From Flavobacterium anseongense (lineage in GTDB: Bacteria; Bacteroidota; Bacteroidia; Flavobacteriales; Flavobacteriaceae), in NCBI RefSeq assembly GCF_021608185.1, contig NZ_JAKIHN010000001.1:620001-684000 (forward strand): DNA of 64,000 nucleotides, read 5' to 3'. The notes below the pieces were generated by a model that ran no database searches, had not been told where the DNA came from, and saw only the letters and a list, made by a program, of their open reading frames with translations. Of this stretch, positions 1-9,751 are shown piece after piece (positions within the stretch are counted from its first letter, which is position 1; each line of letters begins with the position of its first letter). The position numbers were made by a program, and so were the translations under genes.

Positions 1-86
1 CCGGTTCAACCTTGGAATCCTGTAGTCGAGCGATACTGAAAATTCCAAATGCCAAAATCAGCATTGTTTGTATGGCGATGTCTCAT
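1..86 (-). CDS. possible 5' end of an unidentified gene cut by the window edge
   Basis: Reading the minus strand from an ATG at 86-84, the frame stays open to the window edge and would encode about 28 residues beginning MRHRHTNNADFGIF. I do not recognise the product. It would be divergent from the lipoprotein gene at 133. The alternative is that this is non-coding, since 28 open codons are not significant in themselves and another frame is also open. Confidence 0.25.
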
Positions 87-102
87 AATTAATCCTAATT
101 GT

Positions 103-110
103 TATATTTG
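103..110 (+). promoter_or_regulatory. -7 box (TATATTTG) of the 133 lipoprotein gene
   Basis: TATATTTG matches the Bacteroidetes -7 consensus TAnnTTTG and lies 22 nt before the ATG at 133. No TTG is found at the right distance upstream, so only the -7 half is supported. Confidence 0.45.
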
Positions 111-132
111 ATTACTAAACCAATTCCTCCAG

Positions 133-468
133 ATGAAAAAAATATGTTTACTATTGGGAATTACTCTATTACTGCAGAGTTGTTATAGTTATAAAAAGGT
201 CGAGGTAAATCCGAAAACTATGGTTCTTGGCCAGACATACAAAATAGAACGCAATCATAAAACTTCCAAAGTTGTCTATACCAGCAATGCCGATAGCGCG
301 ATTATTGTTTTGAAACATGGTGTTGAGGAGCGGATTCCGTTAAAAGATATTACCTCGGCCAGAGAAGGAAAATTTTCGCTGGCAAAAACACTTGTTTGGG
401 TTCCGGTAACTATAATTGGTCTAACTGTACTATTTATTTATGGCACTGGCGACTACGATAGCGAGTAG
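133..468 (+). CDS. small lipoprotein of unknown function
   Basis: The 111-residue product starts with a charged, hydrophobic leader and a lipobox (LLQSC, Cys17), so it is predicted to be an exported, lipid-anchored protein. Residues 20-80 form a mostly beta, Lys/Val-rich region, and residues about 87-103 are a hydrophobic segment that could be a transmembrane helix just before an acidic tail (GDYDSE). I do not recognise a family. The gene stands alone, with a TATATTTG box 22 nt upstream and about 100 nt before the next plus-strand gene. No function is assigned. Confidence is for the reading frame and lipoprotein nature only. Confidence 0.7.
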   Translation: MKKICLLLGITLLLQSCYSYKKVEVNPKTMVLGQTYKIERNHKTSKVVYTSNADSAIIVLKHGVEERIPLKDITSAREGKFSLAKTLVWVPVTIIGLTVLFIYGTGDYDSE

Positions 469-574
469 TAATAAATACTGCTTCCCCAGAATAACCCAAA
501 TTGTTAAGTTTCCCTAAAAACATTTCATTCACACTAAATATAATTGTTATTTTGTGCTTTGATAAAACAGCGGT

Positions 575-2173
575 ATGCCAAAATCTATATTCAAGTTAAT
601 TTGCTTTCTTTTTGTACTGTCAATGGCCAGTTGTGCCAAGCGCGGTTCGATTACCGGTGGTGATAAAGACACGATTGCTCCTGTTTTAAAAGCAAGTTTT
701 CCTAAAAATTTATCGACCAATTTTAATGGCAAGGAAATTAAATTGGTTTTTGATGAATATGTCAAGTTGAAAAACGTAAACAAACAGTTGATTATTTCGC
801 CTCCTATGAAAAATCAGCCTGAGATTTTGCCGCAAACGGCCAGTAAAATACTGACTATAAAATTAAAAGATACACTGCAACCAAACACAACCTATAGTTT
901 CAATTTTGGACAAAGTATTGAAGACAATAACGAAGGAAATCCGTATCAACAATTTAAATATGTATTCTCAACCGGAACTTACATTGATTCGTTGAAGATA
1001 AATGTCAAAGTGAAAGATGCTCTGGAAAAGAAAGTAGACAATTTCGTTTCGGTGATGTTGTATGAAATCAATGAAAAGTATACTGATTCGACGATTTACA
1101 AAGAAACTCCGAGATATATCACGAATACTTTAGACAGTTTGGAAGTCGTAACCCTTGAAAACATCAAAGCCGGAAAATATCTTTTGGTGGCATTAAAAGA
1201 CAATGGAAATAATAAATTCAATCCAAAATCAGATAAAATTGGTTTTCAAAAGCAATATATTACCATTCCAAACGATACTATTTTTGAAGTAGAATTGTTT
1301 AAAGAAAAACTTCCTTTCAAGGCTATAAAACCAACTCTAGATTCTGGAAGTAAATTAATAATGGGATATGAAGGTGACCCGAAAAATGTAAAAGTTACCG
1401 TTAAAAATGGTTCGGAAATTATACCGAGTTTGGTTACTCAAATTCAGAAAAAGGATTCCGTTCAGGTTTGGTTTAAACCCGTAAAAGCTGATTCTCTGAG
1501 CGTTGCTGTTGAAAAAGACAACTTCAAAAAAGATTTCATTGTAAAATTGAAAAAGCAAAAAGCAGACACATTGAGGATTAGCCCTGATTTTGTCGGAGCA
1601 CTTTTAAGAGAGCGTTTTGCTTTAAACAGTTCTATTCCTTTGGTGAAGTTTGATAAATCGAAAATTTCGGTTATCAATAAAGATTCTATAGCAGTTCCTT
1701 TTGATACCGAATATGATGATTTAAACCAAAAACTTTATTTCAATTTCAAAAGAGAGCCTTTAGAGCAGTATAAAATTAAATTACTGCCAAATGCGTTGAC
1801 CGATTTTTATGAGAAAACAAACGATACGCTAAACTATAAAGTTGGCACTAAAAATTCATCCGATTATGGTAATTTAAAAGTGGTTTTAGAAAATGCAAAA
1901 CGTTTTCCAATCCTAATTGAACTCACCGACAAAGCCGGAAAAGTAAAAGCTTCAGCCTACACGGAGAGTAATCCAATAGTTGAATTTATGACACTCGATC
2001 CCGATAAATATACGCTGCGTATTATTTATGACGACAACAAAAATAAGGTTTGGGATACCGGAAGTTTTTTAGAAAAACGGCAATCGGAAGAAGTCATTTA
2101 TTTCCCAAAAGAAATTGATGTCCGGACAAATTGGGATGTTGAACAGCCATTTAATTTGAAAATTACGAATTAG
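575..2173 (+). CDS. Ig-like domain lipoprotein (SbsA-type Ig-like N-terminus)
   Basis: The 532-residue product has a signal peptide and lipobox (SMASC, Cys20). It is followed by the GGDKDTIAP stretch that typifies Bacteroidetes lipoproteins beginning with an SbsA-like bacterial Ig-like domain (about residues 34-133). The rest is beta-rich with recurring DTL/DSL strands and no enzyme motif that I recognise. Such proteins are common, conserved cell-surface or periplasmic lipoproteins of unknown role in Flavobacteria. The stop codon overlaps the end of the convergent nitrilase gene by 4 bases. A near-repeated AATTACGAATT sequence sits at the junction. The start at 575 is the only one giving a proper signal peptide. 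Confidence 0.75.
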   Translation: MPKSIFKLICFLFVLSMASCAKRGSITGGDKDTIAPVLKASFPKNLSTNFNGKEIKLVFDEYVKLKNVNKQLIISPPMKNQPEILPQTASKILTIKLKDTLQPNTTYSFNFGQSIEDNNEGNPYQQFKYVFSTGTYIDSLKINVKVKDALEKKVDNFVSVMLYEINEKYTDSTIYKETPRYITNTLDSLEVVTLENIKAGKYLLVALKDNGNNKFNPKSDKIGFQKQYITIPNDTIFEVELFKEKLPFKAIKPTLDSGSKLIMGYEGDPKNVKVTVKNGSEIIPSLVTQIQKKDSVQVWFKPVKADSLSVAVEKDNFKKDFIVKLKKQKADTLRISPDFVGALLRERFALNSSIPLVKFDKSKISVINKDSIAVPFDTEYDDLNQKLYFNFKREPLEQYKIKLLPNALTDFYEKTNDTLNYKVGTKNSSDYGNLKVVLENAKRFPILIELTDKAGKVKASAYTESNPIVEFMTLDPDKYTLRIIYDDNKNKVWDTGSFLEKRQSEEVIYFPKEIDVRTNWDVEQPFNLKITN

Positions 2174-2940
2174 AAATTACGAATTTCAAAATTATCCCTG
2201 TCGTTTAAAAAAGCCAATTTGCTTCGGGTTTCCAAGAGTTTTTCTTTGTCTAAGCTTACGATAAAAATTCCATCCGTTTCCTGCGGTTCAAGCAAATAAT
2301 TTCCAAGAAAATCAACTACTTGTGAATGTCCAATGTATTCTAAATTATTGTTGTCGGTACCAATTCGGTTGACTCCAATCGTATAACACATATTTTCAAC
2401 GGCTCGTGCTTTTAGTAAAATATCCCAGGCATTAATTCGGAGTTTTGGCCAGTTGGCAACATAAAGCACTACATCATAATTTTCTACATTTCTGGAAAAA
2501 ACCGGAAAACGCAAATCATAGCAAACCAGCGGACAAATTCTGAAACCTTTATATTCGACAATTAATTTTTCTGTTCCGGCTGTATAGCATTTATCTTCTC
2601 CTGCCAACGAAAATAAATGTCTTTTGTCGTAGGTTTTGATATCGCCATTGGGAAAAACAAAAACCAAACGATTGTAATAATTCCCATTTTCTTCAATAAC
2701 CAAACTTCCTGTTATAGCGCAGTTTTTGGCTTTCGCCAGATGTTGAAGCCATAAAACGGTTTCGCCCTGCATGGTTTCGGCAACTACTTTCGGATTCATT
2801 GTAAATCCGGTAGAAAACATTTCGGGAAGGACAATCAAATCGACTTCTTCCATAAAGCCAGTAATCTTTTGTGCCAGATGACTTCGATTTTCCATCGGGT
2901 TTTCCCAAGAAAGGGATGTTTGTATAAGTGCTATTTTCAT
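2170..2940 (-). CDS. nitrilase-family amidohydrolase (omega-amidase-like)
   Basis: A 256-residue carbon-nitrogen hydrolase with the Glu-Lys-Cys triad in place: Glu40 in VLPEMFSTGF, Lys106 in TYDKRHLF and nucleophile Cys140 in PLVCYDLRFP. Length and motifs fit the YafV/omega-amidase branch, cytosolic enzymes that hydrolyse alpha-keto acid amides such as ketoglutaramate or ketosuccinamate, often as metabolite repair. Substrate is inferred from family only. There is no signal peptide. The gene follows the GH92 gene on the same strand after a 44-nt gap containing GGGATAAG-type short repeats, so co-transcription is possible but not shown. Confidence 0.88.
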   Translation of the reverse strand: MKIALIQTSLSWENPMENRSHLAQKITGFMEEVDLIVLPEMFSTGFTMNPKVVAETMQGETVLWLQHLAKAKNCAITGSLVIEENGNYYNRLVFVFPNGDIKTYDKRHLFSLAGEDKCYTAGTEKLIVEYKGFRICPLVCYDLRFPVFSRNVENYDVVLYVANWPKLRINAWDILLKARAVENMCYTIGVNRIGTDNNNLEYIGHSQVVDFLGNYLLEPQETDGIFIVSLDKEKLLETRSKLAFLNDRDNFEIRNF

Positions 2941-2984
2941 TTTTAGAGGGATTAGGGAAAAGAGATAAGGGATAAGTATTTTCG

Positions 2985-5798
2985 TTATTTAATAATTATT
3001 TCATCAATAAATATAAAAGCTTCTCCACCTGCGCCTTGATGCCATTCGGGTAATTTTCCATAATTATAGGCTTTGACTTTTACATATCTTGCGGTCATTC
3101 CTTTTACGAAACTGAAGTTTTTGATTATGTTTTCGCTTTCATTTGCATCAATATCATTGGTAATTGTTCCGACTAATGTAAAGTTACGATTATCTGACGA
3201 AATATAGTATTCGACTTTGGTTGGCATTAAAATCCAGGAGCGTGAATCCTGCAGAAAAATGGTGCCTATATAATTAATCGGGATTTCTTTTTGCAAATCA
3301 ACTACGGCTTCAAAATCCTGACCTTGATACCCTTGCCAGTCGCCTTTTCGCCAGTTTGTTGTTCCGTAAATTCCATCCAATAAACCATCAGGTCCGCCGG
3401 CATGATATTGCGTATTATAAGTCGATTTAATATTGATAGTGTACTTGTTTGGTTTTTTGAAGAAAGTCGCGGAAACTTTATTACTTATTACTCCATTTGG
3501 GTTTTTTGAAAAAGCTACAACTCTTGAGGATTCTGAAATATTTAATGCACTTAAGTATGGAAAGAAATTGTTATTATCATCAGTTTGATTAGCATTTAAA
3601 ATCGTGCAATATATCTTATCTTGAGGATTTTGGGTAATAATTTCAACTTTCAGCTTATCCTTAAACGATTTACTTTTAGCTTGAATGACAGGAACTCCAT
3701 ATGATATTTCAGGCAGAGCATAAGTTTCATTATCTTTAACTTTTCTTGAGAATTCACTTAAGAAATTATACATATCATTATCGTTGATAATTATACTTTT
3801 CCCGTTTTCTAAATTAATTTTTACTTGTTTGAAAATAGATTTCGTAAACTGCCACTCATTTAATCCTGGTGTAACTTGATAAATCCCCATTGAACTCAAA
3901 ACATACCACGCACTCATTTGCCCGCAGTCTTCATTGCCAATCAAACCATCAGGAGCATTTTTGTAGAAATCATTCAGAATGAAATGCACTTTTTCAGTTG
4001 TTTTTTCAGGCTTGCCAATATAATTATATAGATAAGCCATATGATGACTTGGCTCATTTCCGTGAGCATACTGCCCTATTAAACCTGTAACATCGGCTTG
4101 TTCCCGACCTGTTGTTTTGCTTTCGCTATTGAACATTTCGTCAAGTTTGGCTTCAAATTTTTCGGCTCCACCATAAGCTTCAATCATTCCGGGAATATCC
4201 TGCGGTACAAAAAACGAATACTGCCAACTGTTGCCTTCAGTAAAGTTGTTGTTGATCTCCTTTGCATCAAAAGGTTTGTCCCAACCGCCATTCTTTTTCG
4301 GACGCATAAAGCCGGTATTCCAATCAAAAATATTCCTCCAACTTTGGGAGCGTTTCATAAAATAATCATAATCACTTTCGTTTCTTACTTTTAATGCCAT
4401 TCGAGCAATACACCAGTCATCATAAGCATATTCCAAAGTTTTGGAAACGCTTTCGTGCTCATCATCCATCGAAATGAAACCTTGTTTTTTATAAGCATCC
4501 AAACCCAAATGATCTAGCATTGCCGAATGCTTTGCCGCTTCAAATGCTTTTTCATAATCAAAACCGGTAATACCTTTTGCCATTGCATCTGCCATCACAG
4601 AAACCGAATGATAGCCAATCATACAATCGGTTTCATTGGACGCCAATTCCCAAACGGGTAATCTTCCGCCTTGTTCGTATTGTTTTAAAAACGTATTGAT
4701 AAAATCGGCGGTGCGTTTCTTTTCTATCAAAGTATAAAGCGGATGCGCTGCTCTAAACGTATCCCAAAGCGAGAAAACTGAATAGTAATCAAACCCTTCT
4801 GCTTTGTGGATTTGGTTGTCTCTGCCACGGTATTTTCCGTCGATATCCTGAGCAATATTTGGCTGAACCATCGTATGATATAAAGCCGTGTAAAAGACTG
4901 CTAATTTATCTTTATCTGTTTCTGTGATTTCGATTTTAGATAATTGTTTGTCCCAAAGTTGCTCTGCTTCCTTTTTAACTTTTTCAAAATCCCAATCAAC
5001 TATTTCACTCATGTTAAGCCTTGTACCTTGATAAGCCGTTGGCGAAAGTGACACTTTCAACAGAATTTTTTCTCCATTCTTGACTTTTTTTGAAAAGCTT
5101 AACCCCAATTGGGTTCCGGCAAAGAATTTATCAGTGTTTCTTGCTGGTGCATATCCATTATTTCTAACATTATTGATTTGCATAGGAACACTGAATTCAA
5201 TTCGGGCAAAAACATATTGATCTTTTGCCCAGGCTTCACTTCGGCGCAGGATTTCGATTGTTTTATTGTCAATGATTTTTACTTCTCCCTGCAACAATTT
5301 ATCCCTGTGATTTAAATCGAGAATGATATTGGCCTGCCCGTCTTTGTTGAAAGTATATTCATGAAATCCAACTCTGGTTGATGCTGTCAATTTCACATCA
5401 ATATTGTGTTTGTCTAATTTCACAGCATAAAATCCGGCTGTTGCTTTTTCATTCGAATGAGAAAATGTTGAACTATATTCTTTTGGATTTAATGTAGGTT
5501 CGCCCATCGTTGGCATCAGCATAATATCGCCAAAATCGGAACAACCTGTACCGTTTAAATGCGTATGTGAAAATCCGTAAATAGTATTGTCGTCATAGTG
5601 ATAACCCGAACAGCCATCCCAACTTCCGTCAATTCTGGTGTCAGGTGAAAGTTGCACCATTCCAAACGGAACAGTTGCTCCCGGATAGGTGTGTCCGTGA
5701 CCACCGGTTCCAATCATTGGATTGACATATTGATGATAATTTTGGCCGAAAATGGAAAAACAAAGTAATAAAAGTAAACTTGAAAATTGTAATCTCAT
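2985..5798 (-). CDS. GH92 family alpha-mannosidase, secreted, with C-terminal discoidin-like domain
   Basis: The 937-residue product has a signal peptide (residues 1-18, ending FSIFGQ). It then carries the GH92 opening signature (VNPMIGTGGHGHTYPGA, then PFGMVQLSPDTR and GYHYDD) and the catalytic-domain blocks WDTFRAAHPL, TEGNSWQY and NEDCGQMSAWY. GH92 enzymes are calcium-dependent inverting exo-alpha-mannosidases acting on N-glycan or yeast-type mannans. Residues about 780-937 (KGDWQGYQGQDFEAVVDLQ onward) look like an F5/8 type C (discoidin) carbohydrate-binding module. It is probably periplasmic or surface-associated. It sits 32 nt downstream of the EEP hydrolase gene on the same strand, a likely two-gene unit. 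No SusC/SusD pair or regulator is adjacent, so this is not a typical polysaccharide utilisation locus. Confidence 0.93.
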   Translation of the reverse strand: MRLQFSSLLLLLCFSIFGQNYHQYVNPMIGTGGHGHTYPGATVPFGMVQLSPDTRIDGSWDGCSGYHYDDNTIYGFSHTHLNGTGCSDFGDIMLMPTMGEPTLNPKEYSSTFSHSNEKATAGFYAVKLDKHNIDVKLTASTRVGFHEYTFNKDGQANIILDLNHRDKLLQGEVKIIDNKTIEILRRSEAWAKDQYVFARIEFSVPMQINNVRNNGYAPARNTDKFFAGTQLGLSFSKKVKNGEKILLKVSLSPTAYQGTRLNMSEIVDWDFEKVKKEAEQLWDKQLSKIEITETDKDKLAVFYTALYHTMVQPNIAQDIDGKYRGRDNQIHKAEGFDYYSVFSLWDTFRAAHPLYTLIEKKRTADFINTFLKQYEQGGRLPVWELASNETDCMIGYHSVSVMADAMAKGITGFDYEKAFEAAKHSAMLDHLGLDAYKKQGFISMDDEHESVSKTLEYAYDDWCIARMALKVRNESDYDYFMKRSQSWRNIFDWNTGFMRPKKNGGWDKPFDAKEINNNFTEGNSWQYSFFVPQDIPGMIEAYGGAEKFEAKLDEMFNSESKTTGREQADVTGLIGQYAHGNEPSHHMAYLYNYIGKPEKTTEKVHFILNDFYKNAPDGLIGNEDCGQMSAWYVLSSMGIYQVTPGLNEWQFTKSIFKQVKINLENGKSIIINDNDMYNFLSEFSRKVKDNETYALPEISYGVPVIQAKSKSFKDKLKVEIITQNPQDKIYCTILNANQTDDNNNFFPYLSALNISESSRVVAFSKNPNGVISNKVSATFFKKPNKYTINIKSTYNTQYHAGGPDGLLDGIYGTTNWRKGDWQGYQGQDFEAVVDLQKEIPINYIGTIFLQDSRSWILMPTKVEYYISSDNRNFTLVGTITNDIDANESENIIKNFSFVKGMTARYVKVKAYNYGKLPEWHQGAGGEAFIFIDEIIIK

Positions 5799-5830
5799 TG
5801 TATTGTTGTTGTCTTTTAAAGTTTAAAAGC

Positions 5831-6679
5831 CTAATTGAATTTTACTTCTATATAAACTGGTAAATGATCTGATGGATACTTCAAGTCTTTGGAATCGCTC
5901 AACACACCATATTTTTTAACCTTAAACGGATTGTCTTTTGATAAAAAGATATAATCGATACGTTTAGTTACGGCTTCATTGTGTTTGAAAGCATTGAAAG
6001 TGCCGCTTGGTCCAAAAGGTTTCTCTTCAGAGATATCGCGACTGTCAAGCATTTCTTTTTTCAGATTGACGATTCTTTCTTCTGTGGGTTCCGAATTGAA
6101 ATCGCCCATAAAAAAGACAGGATAATTTTTGGTGTTCAACTCTTTGATTTTGGACAAAATCAAAAGAATAGAATTCGTTCGTGCCAATTCACCCATATGA
6201 TCTAAATGTGTATTGAAAATCCAGAATGTCTGTTTGCTTTTTTCGTCTTTGAACAAGGCATAAGTACAAACCCTGTTGAGCATTGCATCCCAACCTTTTG
6301 ATATTTTTTCAGGAGTTTCCGAAAGCCAGAATGTTTTTTCGTGAATTACTTTGAATCTGTCTTTTTTATAAAATATATTGGATGATTCTCCTTTGCCTTC
6401 GCCATCTCTTCCGATGCCAACGTAACTGTAATTTGGTAACATGGTTGTAATATCCGTAACCTGATGTGGTAAAGCTTCCTGAATTCCGAAAATATCCGGT
6501 TCGTGAAATATAACTTGAGAAGCCCAATAGTCTTTTCGGTTTGGCCAGGCGTTTTCGCCATCGGAAGCCAAATCTAAACGAATATTATAAGTCATTAATC
6601 TTAGTTTTTGTGCTGAAACAGCATCAGAAAATAAAATGGAAATCATTAAAAATAAACTTATAAAATATGGTTTCATCAT
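5831..6679 (-). CDS. secreted endonuclease/exonuclease/phosphatase (EEP) family hydrolase
   Basis: The 282-residue product begins with a signal peptide (cleavage near VSAQ, residue 23) and continues with the EEP-fold blocks: MTYNIRLD, DIFGIQEA, FNTHLDH (catalytic His region), FFMGDFNSEP (metal/active-site Asp-Asn) and the C-terminal SDHLPVY. Enzymes of this fold cleave phosphodiesters in nucleic acids, phospholipids or inositol phosphates. The motif set alone does not decide between them. The export signal argues for extracytoplasmic substrate scavenging. It is followed by the GH92 gene after 32 nt, suggesting co-expression. Confidence 0.88.
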   Translation of the reverse strand: MMKPYFISLFLMISILFSDAVSAQKLRLMTYNIRLDLASDGENAWPNRKDYWASQVIFHEPDIFGIQEALPHQVTDITTMLPNYSYVGIGRDGEGKGESSNIFYKKDRFKVIHEKTFWLSETPEKISKGWDAMLNRVCTYALFKDEKSKQTFWIFNTHLDHMGELARTNSILLILSKIKELNTKNYPVFFMGDFNSEPTEERIVNLKKEMLDSRDISEEKPFGPSGTFNAFKHNEAVTKRIDYIFLSKDNPFKVKKYGVLSDSKDLKYPSDHLPVYIEVKFN

Positions 6680-6964
6680 GTTAGTTCTTGTGTTTTATTC
6701 CGCTATGCTTCATACAGTTCGCCTAGTCGGCTTGTGTCAAATATACCATTTTTATCGAAAAGTCGTACTGAATAGGAATGTGCGTTAGGGATTCCTTCGG
6801 CAGTCGCTTCGCTCGTGTGTAGTGGCATCCTTTTTTTGGTTTGTACTTCGACAGGCTCAGTATGACAAACCAAAAAAAGGTAGACGGAAAGCCCGACCCG
6901 AAGGGAAACGCCATAAAAAAACGCATCCAAAAAATGAATGCGTTTATTTCTTATGTATAATGGC
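6680..6964. repeat. gene-free repeat-bearing spacer between EEP gene and sdhB
   Basis: These 285 bases hold no credible gene. Short minus-strand frames here have no recognisable product and run through repeats. The right half is copy 1 of the dispersed hairpin repeat (6782-6912). The left half (6690-6780) contains a further GC-rich stretch with an internal TATATTTG on the minus strand that precedes no gene with usual spacing. Confidence 0.6.
6782..6912. repeat. dispersed hairpin repeat, copy 1
   Basis: It starts GCGTTAGGGATT and has GGCATCC followed by a near-perfect 16-bp inverted repeat (arms about 6829-6844 and 6866-6881) rich in T and A. It ends with ACGGAAAGC, CCCGAAGGGAAACGCC. The right flank matches copy 4 at 57844-57950. 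The loop carries the CTTCGACAGGCTCAG sequence seen as an interspersed repeat in many Bacteroidetes genomes. Confidence 0.8.
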
Positions 6965-7726
6965 TTATTTCAAACTTGCTGCTAAGTACTCTCTGTTCAT
7001 ACGTGCGATGTTTTCCAATGAAATTCCTTTTGGACATTCCACTTCGCAGGCACCGGTATTAGTACAGTTTCCGAATCCTTCTTCGTCCATTTGACGTACC
7101 ATGTTTAATACACGCTGAGTAGCTTCTACTTTTCCTTGTGGTAACAAAGCATATTGCGAAACTTTGGCGCCAACAAACAACATAGCCGAACCGTTTTTGC
7201 AAGTTGCCACACAAGCACCGCAACCGATACAGGCCGCAGCTTCGAAAGCTCTGTCGGCATCGTGTTTTGGAATTGGCGTCGCATTAGCATCAATTGTTCT
7301 TCCTGAAGTGTTTACTGAAACGAAACCTCCGGCTTGTTGAATTCTGTCGAAAGAACTTCTGTCAACAACTAAATCTTTAACCACCGGAAATGCTTTACTT
7401 CTGAATGGTTCGATGTAAATGGTATCGCCATCTTTGAATTTACGCATGTGCAATTGACAGGTTGTTGTTCCCGTTTCCGGTCCATGTGCTCTTCCGTTGA
7501 TGTATAATGAACACATTCCGCAGATTCCTTCGCGACAATCATGGTCGAAAGCAACAGGCGATTTTTTATCATTGATTAATTGCTCGTTCAATTGGTCTAA
7601 CATTTCCAAAAATGAACTTGCCGTAGAAACATTATCTAATTTATAAGTTTCCATGCTACCTTTAGCTTGAGCGTTTTTTTGACGCCAAATTTTAAGGTTT
7701 ATATTGATGTTTTTTGCTGAAGACAT
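6965..7726 (-). CDS. sdhB: succinate dehydrogenase/fumarate reductase iron-sulfur subunit
   Basis: The 253-residue protein carries the electron wire between flavin and quinone. The N-terminal plant-ferredoxin-type [2Fe-2S] ligands are Cys64, Cys69, Cys72 and Cys90. The C-terminal bacterial ferredoxin half has Cys166-x2-Cys169-x2-Cys172-x3-Cys176, plus Cys221, Cys227 and Cys231, enough for the [4Fe-4S] and [3Fe-4S] centres. It is the last gene of sdhCAB, 9 nt after sdhA. The layout (C-A-B, one cytochrome b subunit) is that of the type B menaquinone enzymes of Bacteroidetes and epsilonproteobacteria. It faces the cytoplasm, bound to the inner membrane by SdhC. No terminator hairpin is seen immediately downstream, only the repeat. 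Confidence 0.96.
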   Translation of the reverse strand: MSSAKNININLKIWRQKNAQAKGSMETYKLDNVSTASSFLEMLDQLNEQLINDKKSPVAFDHDCREGICGMCSLYINGRAHGPETGTTTCQLHMRKFKDGDTIYIEPFRSKAFPVVKDLVVDRSSFDRIQQAGGFVSVNTSGRTIDANATPIPKHDADRAFEAAACIGCGACVATCKNGSAMLFVGAKVSQYALLPQGKVEATQRVLNMVRQMDEEGFGNCTNTGACEVECPKGISLENIARMNREYLAASLK

Positions 7727-7735
7727 AACTGTATA

Positions 7736-9745
7736 TTATTTGTAATTTCTAGCTGCAATTTTGATAAACTCGTATTTCAATTCTTCCTTGTTCAGGATTT
7801 CTTTGCTGATATCGTAACCCATATATTCCCATGCGCTAACGAACGAGAAGTTCTCGTCATCACGAAGCGTTTCTCCTTCTGAATCCTGATATTCTTCACG
7901 GAAGTGACCTCCACAAGATTCATTACGCTGCAATGCGTCCATCGCCATTAGCTGGCCTAAATCAATAAAATCAGCAACTCGCATTGCTTTTTCTAACTCA
8001 GGATTCAATTCATCTGAACTTCCCGGAACGTAAACGTCTTTATAGAATTCTTCTTTTAAAGCTGCGATTTCGGAAATAGCTTCTGTTAAGCCTTTTTCGT
8101 TTCTTGCCATTCCAACTTTATTCCACATAATCAAACCAAGTCTTTTATGAAAATGGTCAACCGATTTGGTTCCGTTGTTGTTTAGGAATTTATCGATAGT
8201 ATCTTTTACGCTTTTTTCTGCTTCTGCAAATTCAGGCAAATCCGTAGAAATTTTTCCTGTTCTGATTTCGTCTGCTAAGTAATTAGAAACCGTGTAAGGC
8301 AATACAAAATAACCATCTGCCAAACCCTGCATCAAAGCTGAAGCTCCAAGTCTGTTGGCTCCGTGATCAGAGAAGTTAGCTTCACCCGCAACGAAACATC
8401 CCGGAATGGTAGATTGTAAATTATAATCGACCCAAACGCCACCCATAGTGTAGTGAACCGCCGGATATATCTTCATCGGCGTTTCGTATGGATTCTCATC
8501 GGTGATTTTTTCATACATCGCGAAAAGATTTCCATATTTTTCTTCCAACCATTGCTTTCCTAATTTAGTAATTTCATCAGGAGTTGGATTGTGATTCCCT
8601 TTGGCATAAGCCGCTTGTTTTCCTTTGCTTTGAATTTCGGTGGAAAAATCTAAATAAACACCTTCATTGGTATCATTAGCTTCAATTCCGAAACCTTCGT
8701 CGCAACGCTCTTTGGCGGCTCTTGAAGCTACGTCACGCGGCACTAAGTTTCCAAAAGCAGGATATCTTCTTTCTAAGAAATAATCTCTATCGTCTTCGCT
8801 CAATTGAGTTGGTTTTAATTTCCCGGCACGAATGGCTTCTGCATCTTCTTTTCTTTTTGGCACCCAAATTCTACCTGAGTTACGCAATGATTCCGACATC
8901 AATGTCAGTTTCGATTGGTTAACTCCATGAACCGGAATACAAGTTGGGTGAATTTGAACAAAGCATGGATTTGCGAACAACGCTCCTTTTTTATGAATTT
9001 TCCAGCCAGCAGTTACATTACTTCCCATTGCGTTTGTAGAAAGGAAATAAACATTTCCATATCCACCAGTAGCAATAACTACTGCGTGTGCAGAATGTCT
9101 TTCTAATTCACCTGTAACCAAGTTACGGGCTATGATTCCACGTGCTTTCCCGTCAACTTTTACTAAATCTAACATTTCGTGACGGTTGAACATTTTGACA
9201 CGACCTAACCCAATTTGTCTTGATAGAGCAGAATACGCTCCAAGTAACAATTGCTGACCTGTTTGTCCCGCAGCGTAAAAAGTACGTTGCAATTGCGTTC
9301 CGCCAAACGAACGGTTATCTAACATTCCACCATAATCACGGGCAAAAGGAACACCTTGTGCCACACATTGGTCGATGATATTAGCCGATACTTCAGCCAA
9401 ACGGTGAACGTTAGCTTCACGTGCTCTATAATCGCCACCTTTTATCGTGTCGTAAAATAATCTGTAAGTACTGTCACCATCATTTTGGTAGTTTTTTGCC
9501 GCGTTGATTCCGCCTTGAGCAGCAATTGAATGAGCTCTTCTTGGTGAATCCTGGAAACAAAATGCTTTCACATTGTAACCCATTTCTCCCAAGGAAGCTG
9601 CTGCAGAAGCTCCGGCCAAACCGGTTCCAACCACGATAATATCAATTTTTGGTCGGTTATTTGGCGCCACTAATTTTAAATGATCTTTATAATCTGTCCA
9701 TTTGTCCGAAATTGGACCAGCTGGTATTTTTGAATCTAGTTTCAT
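7736..9745 (-). CDS. sdhA: succinate dehydrogenase/fumarate reductase flavoprotein subunit
   Basis: The 669-residue catalytic subunit oxidises succinate to fumarate with covalent FAD. Visible features are the Rossmann motif [13 protein letters not shown] (residues 38-50), the FAD-linking His72 in [14 protein letters not shown], the substrate-site block QIHPTCIP, the catalytic Arg region [10 protein letters not shown], and the C-terminal FAD contact [13 protein letters not shown]. It lies between sdhC (6 nt) and sdhB (9 nt) in one transcript. Length is typical for the type B group, longer than the roughly 590 residues of proteobacterial SdhA. Confidence 0.97.
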   Translation of the reverse strand: MKLDSKIPAGPISDKWTDYKDHLKLVAPNNRPKIDIIVVGTGLAGASAAASLGEMGYNVKAFCFQDSPRRAHSIAAQGGINAAKNYQNDGDSTYRLFYDTIKGGDYRAREANVHRLAEVSANIIDQCVAQGVPFARDYGGMLDNRSFGGTQLQRTFYAAGQTGQQLLLGAYSALSRQIGLGRVKMFNRHEMLDLVKVDGKARGIIARNLVTGELERHSAHAVVIATGGYGNVYFLSTNAMGSNVTAGWKIHKKGALFANPCFVQIHPTCIPVHGVNQSKLTLMSESLRNSGRIWVPKRKEDAEAIRAGKLKPTQLSEDDRDYFLERRYPAFGNLVPRDVASRAAKERCDEGFGIEANDTNEGVYLDFSTEIQSKGKQAAYAKGNHNPTPDEITKLGKQWLEEKYGNLFAMYEKITDENPYETPMKIYPAVHYTMGGVWVDYNLQSTIPGCFVAGEANFSDHGANRLGASALMQGLADGYFVLPYTVSNYLADEIRTGKISTDLPEFAEAEKSVKDTIDKFLNNNGTKSVDHFHKRLGLIMWNKVGMARNEKGLTEAISEIAALKEEFYKDVYVPGSSDELNPELEKAMRVADFIDLGQLMAMDALQRNESCGGHFREEYQDSEGETLRDDENFSFVSAWEYMGYDISKEILNKEELKYEFIKIAARNYK

Positions 9746-9751
9746 CTGAAA

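Noticed and set aside
1-60. Possible tRNA-like GGTTCAA at the left edge
   Set aside because: No T-arm partner, acceptor or anticodon stem can be built from the flanking bases.
2941-2984. AGAGATAAGGGATAAGTA repeated here and at 13680-13697
   Set aside because: Two short copies of an 18-mer in spacers; too little to call an element, although noted as a possible trace of a short repeat.
6703-6930. Overlapping 67-75 residue minus-strand frames
   Set aside because: They run through the hairpin repeat and the CTTCGACAGG sequence; composition unlike genes and no conserved motif.
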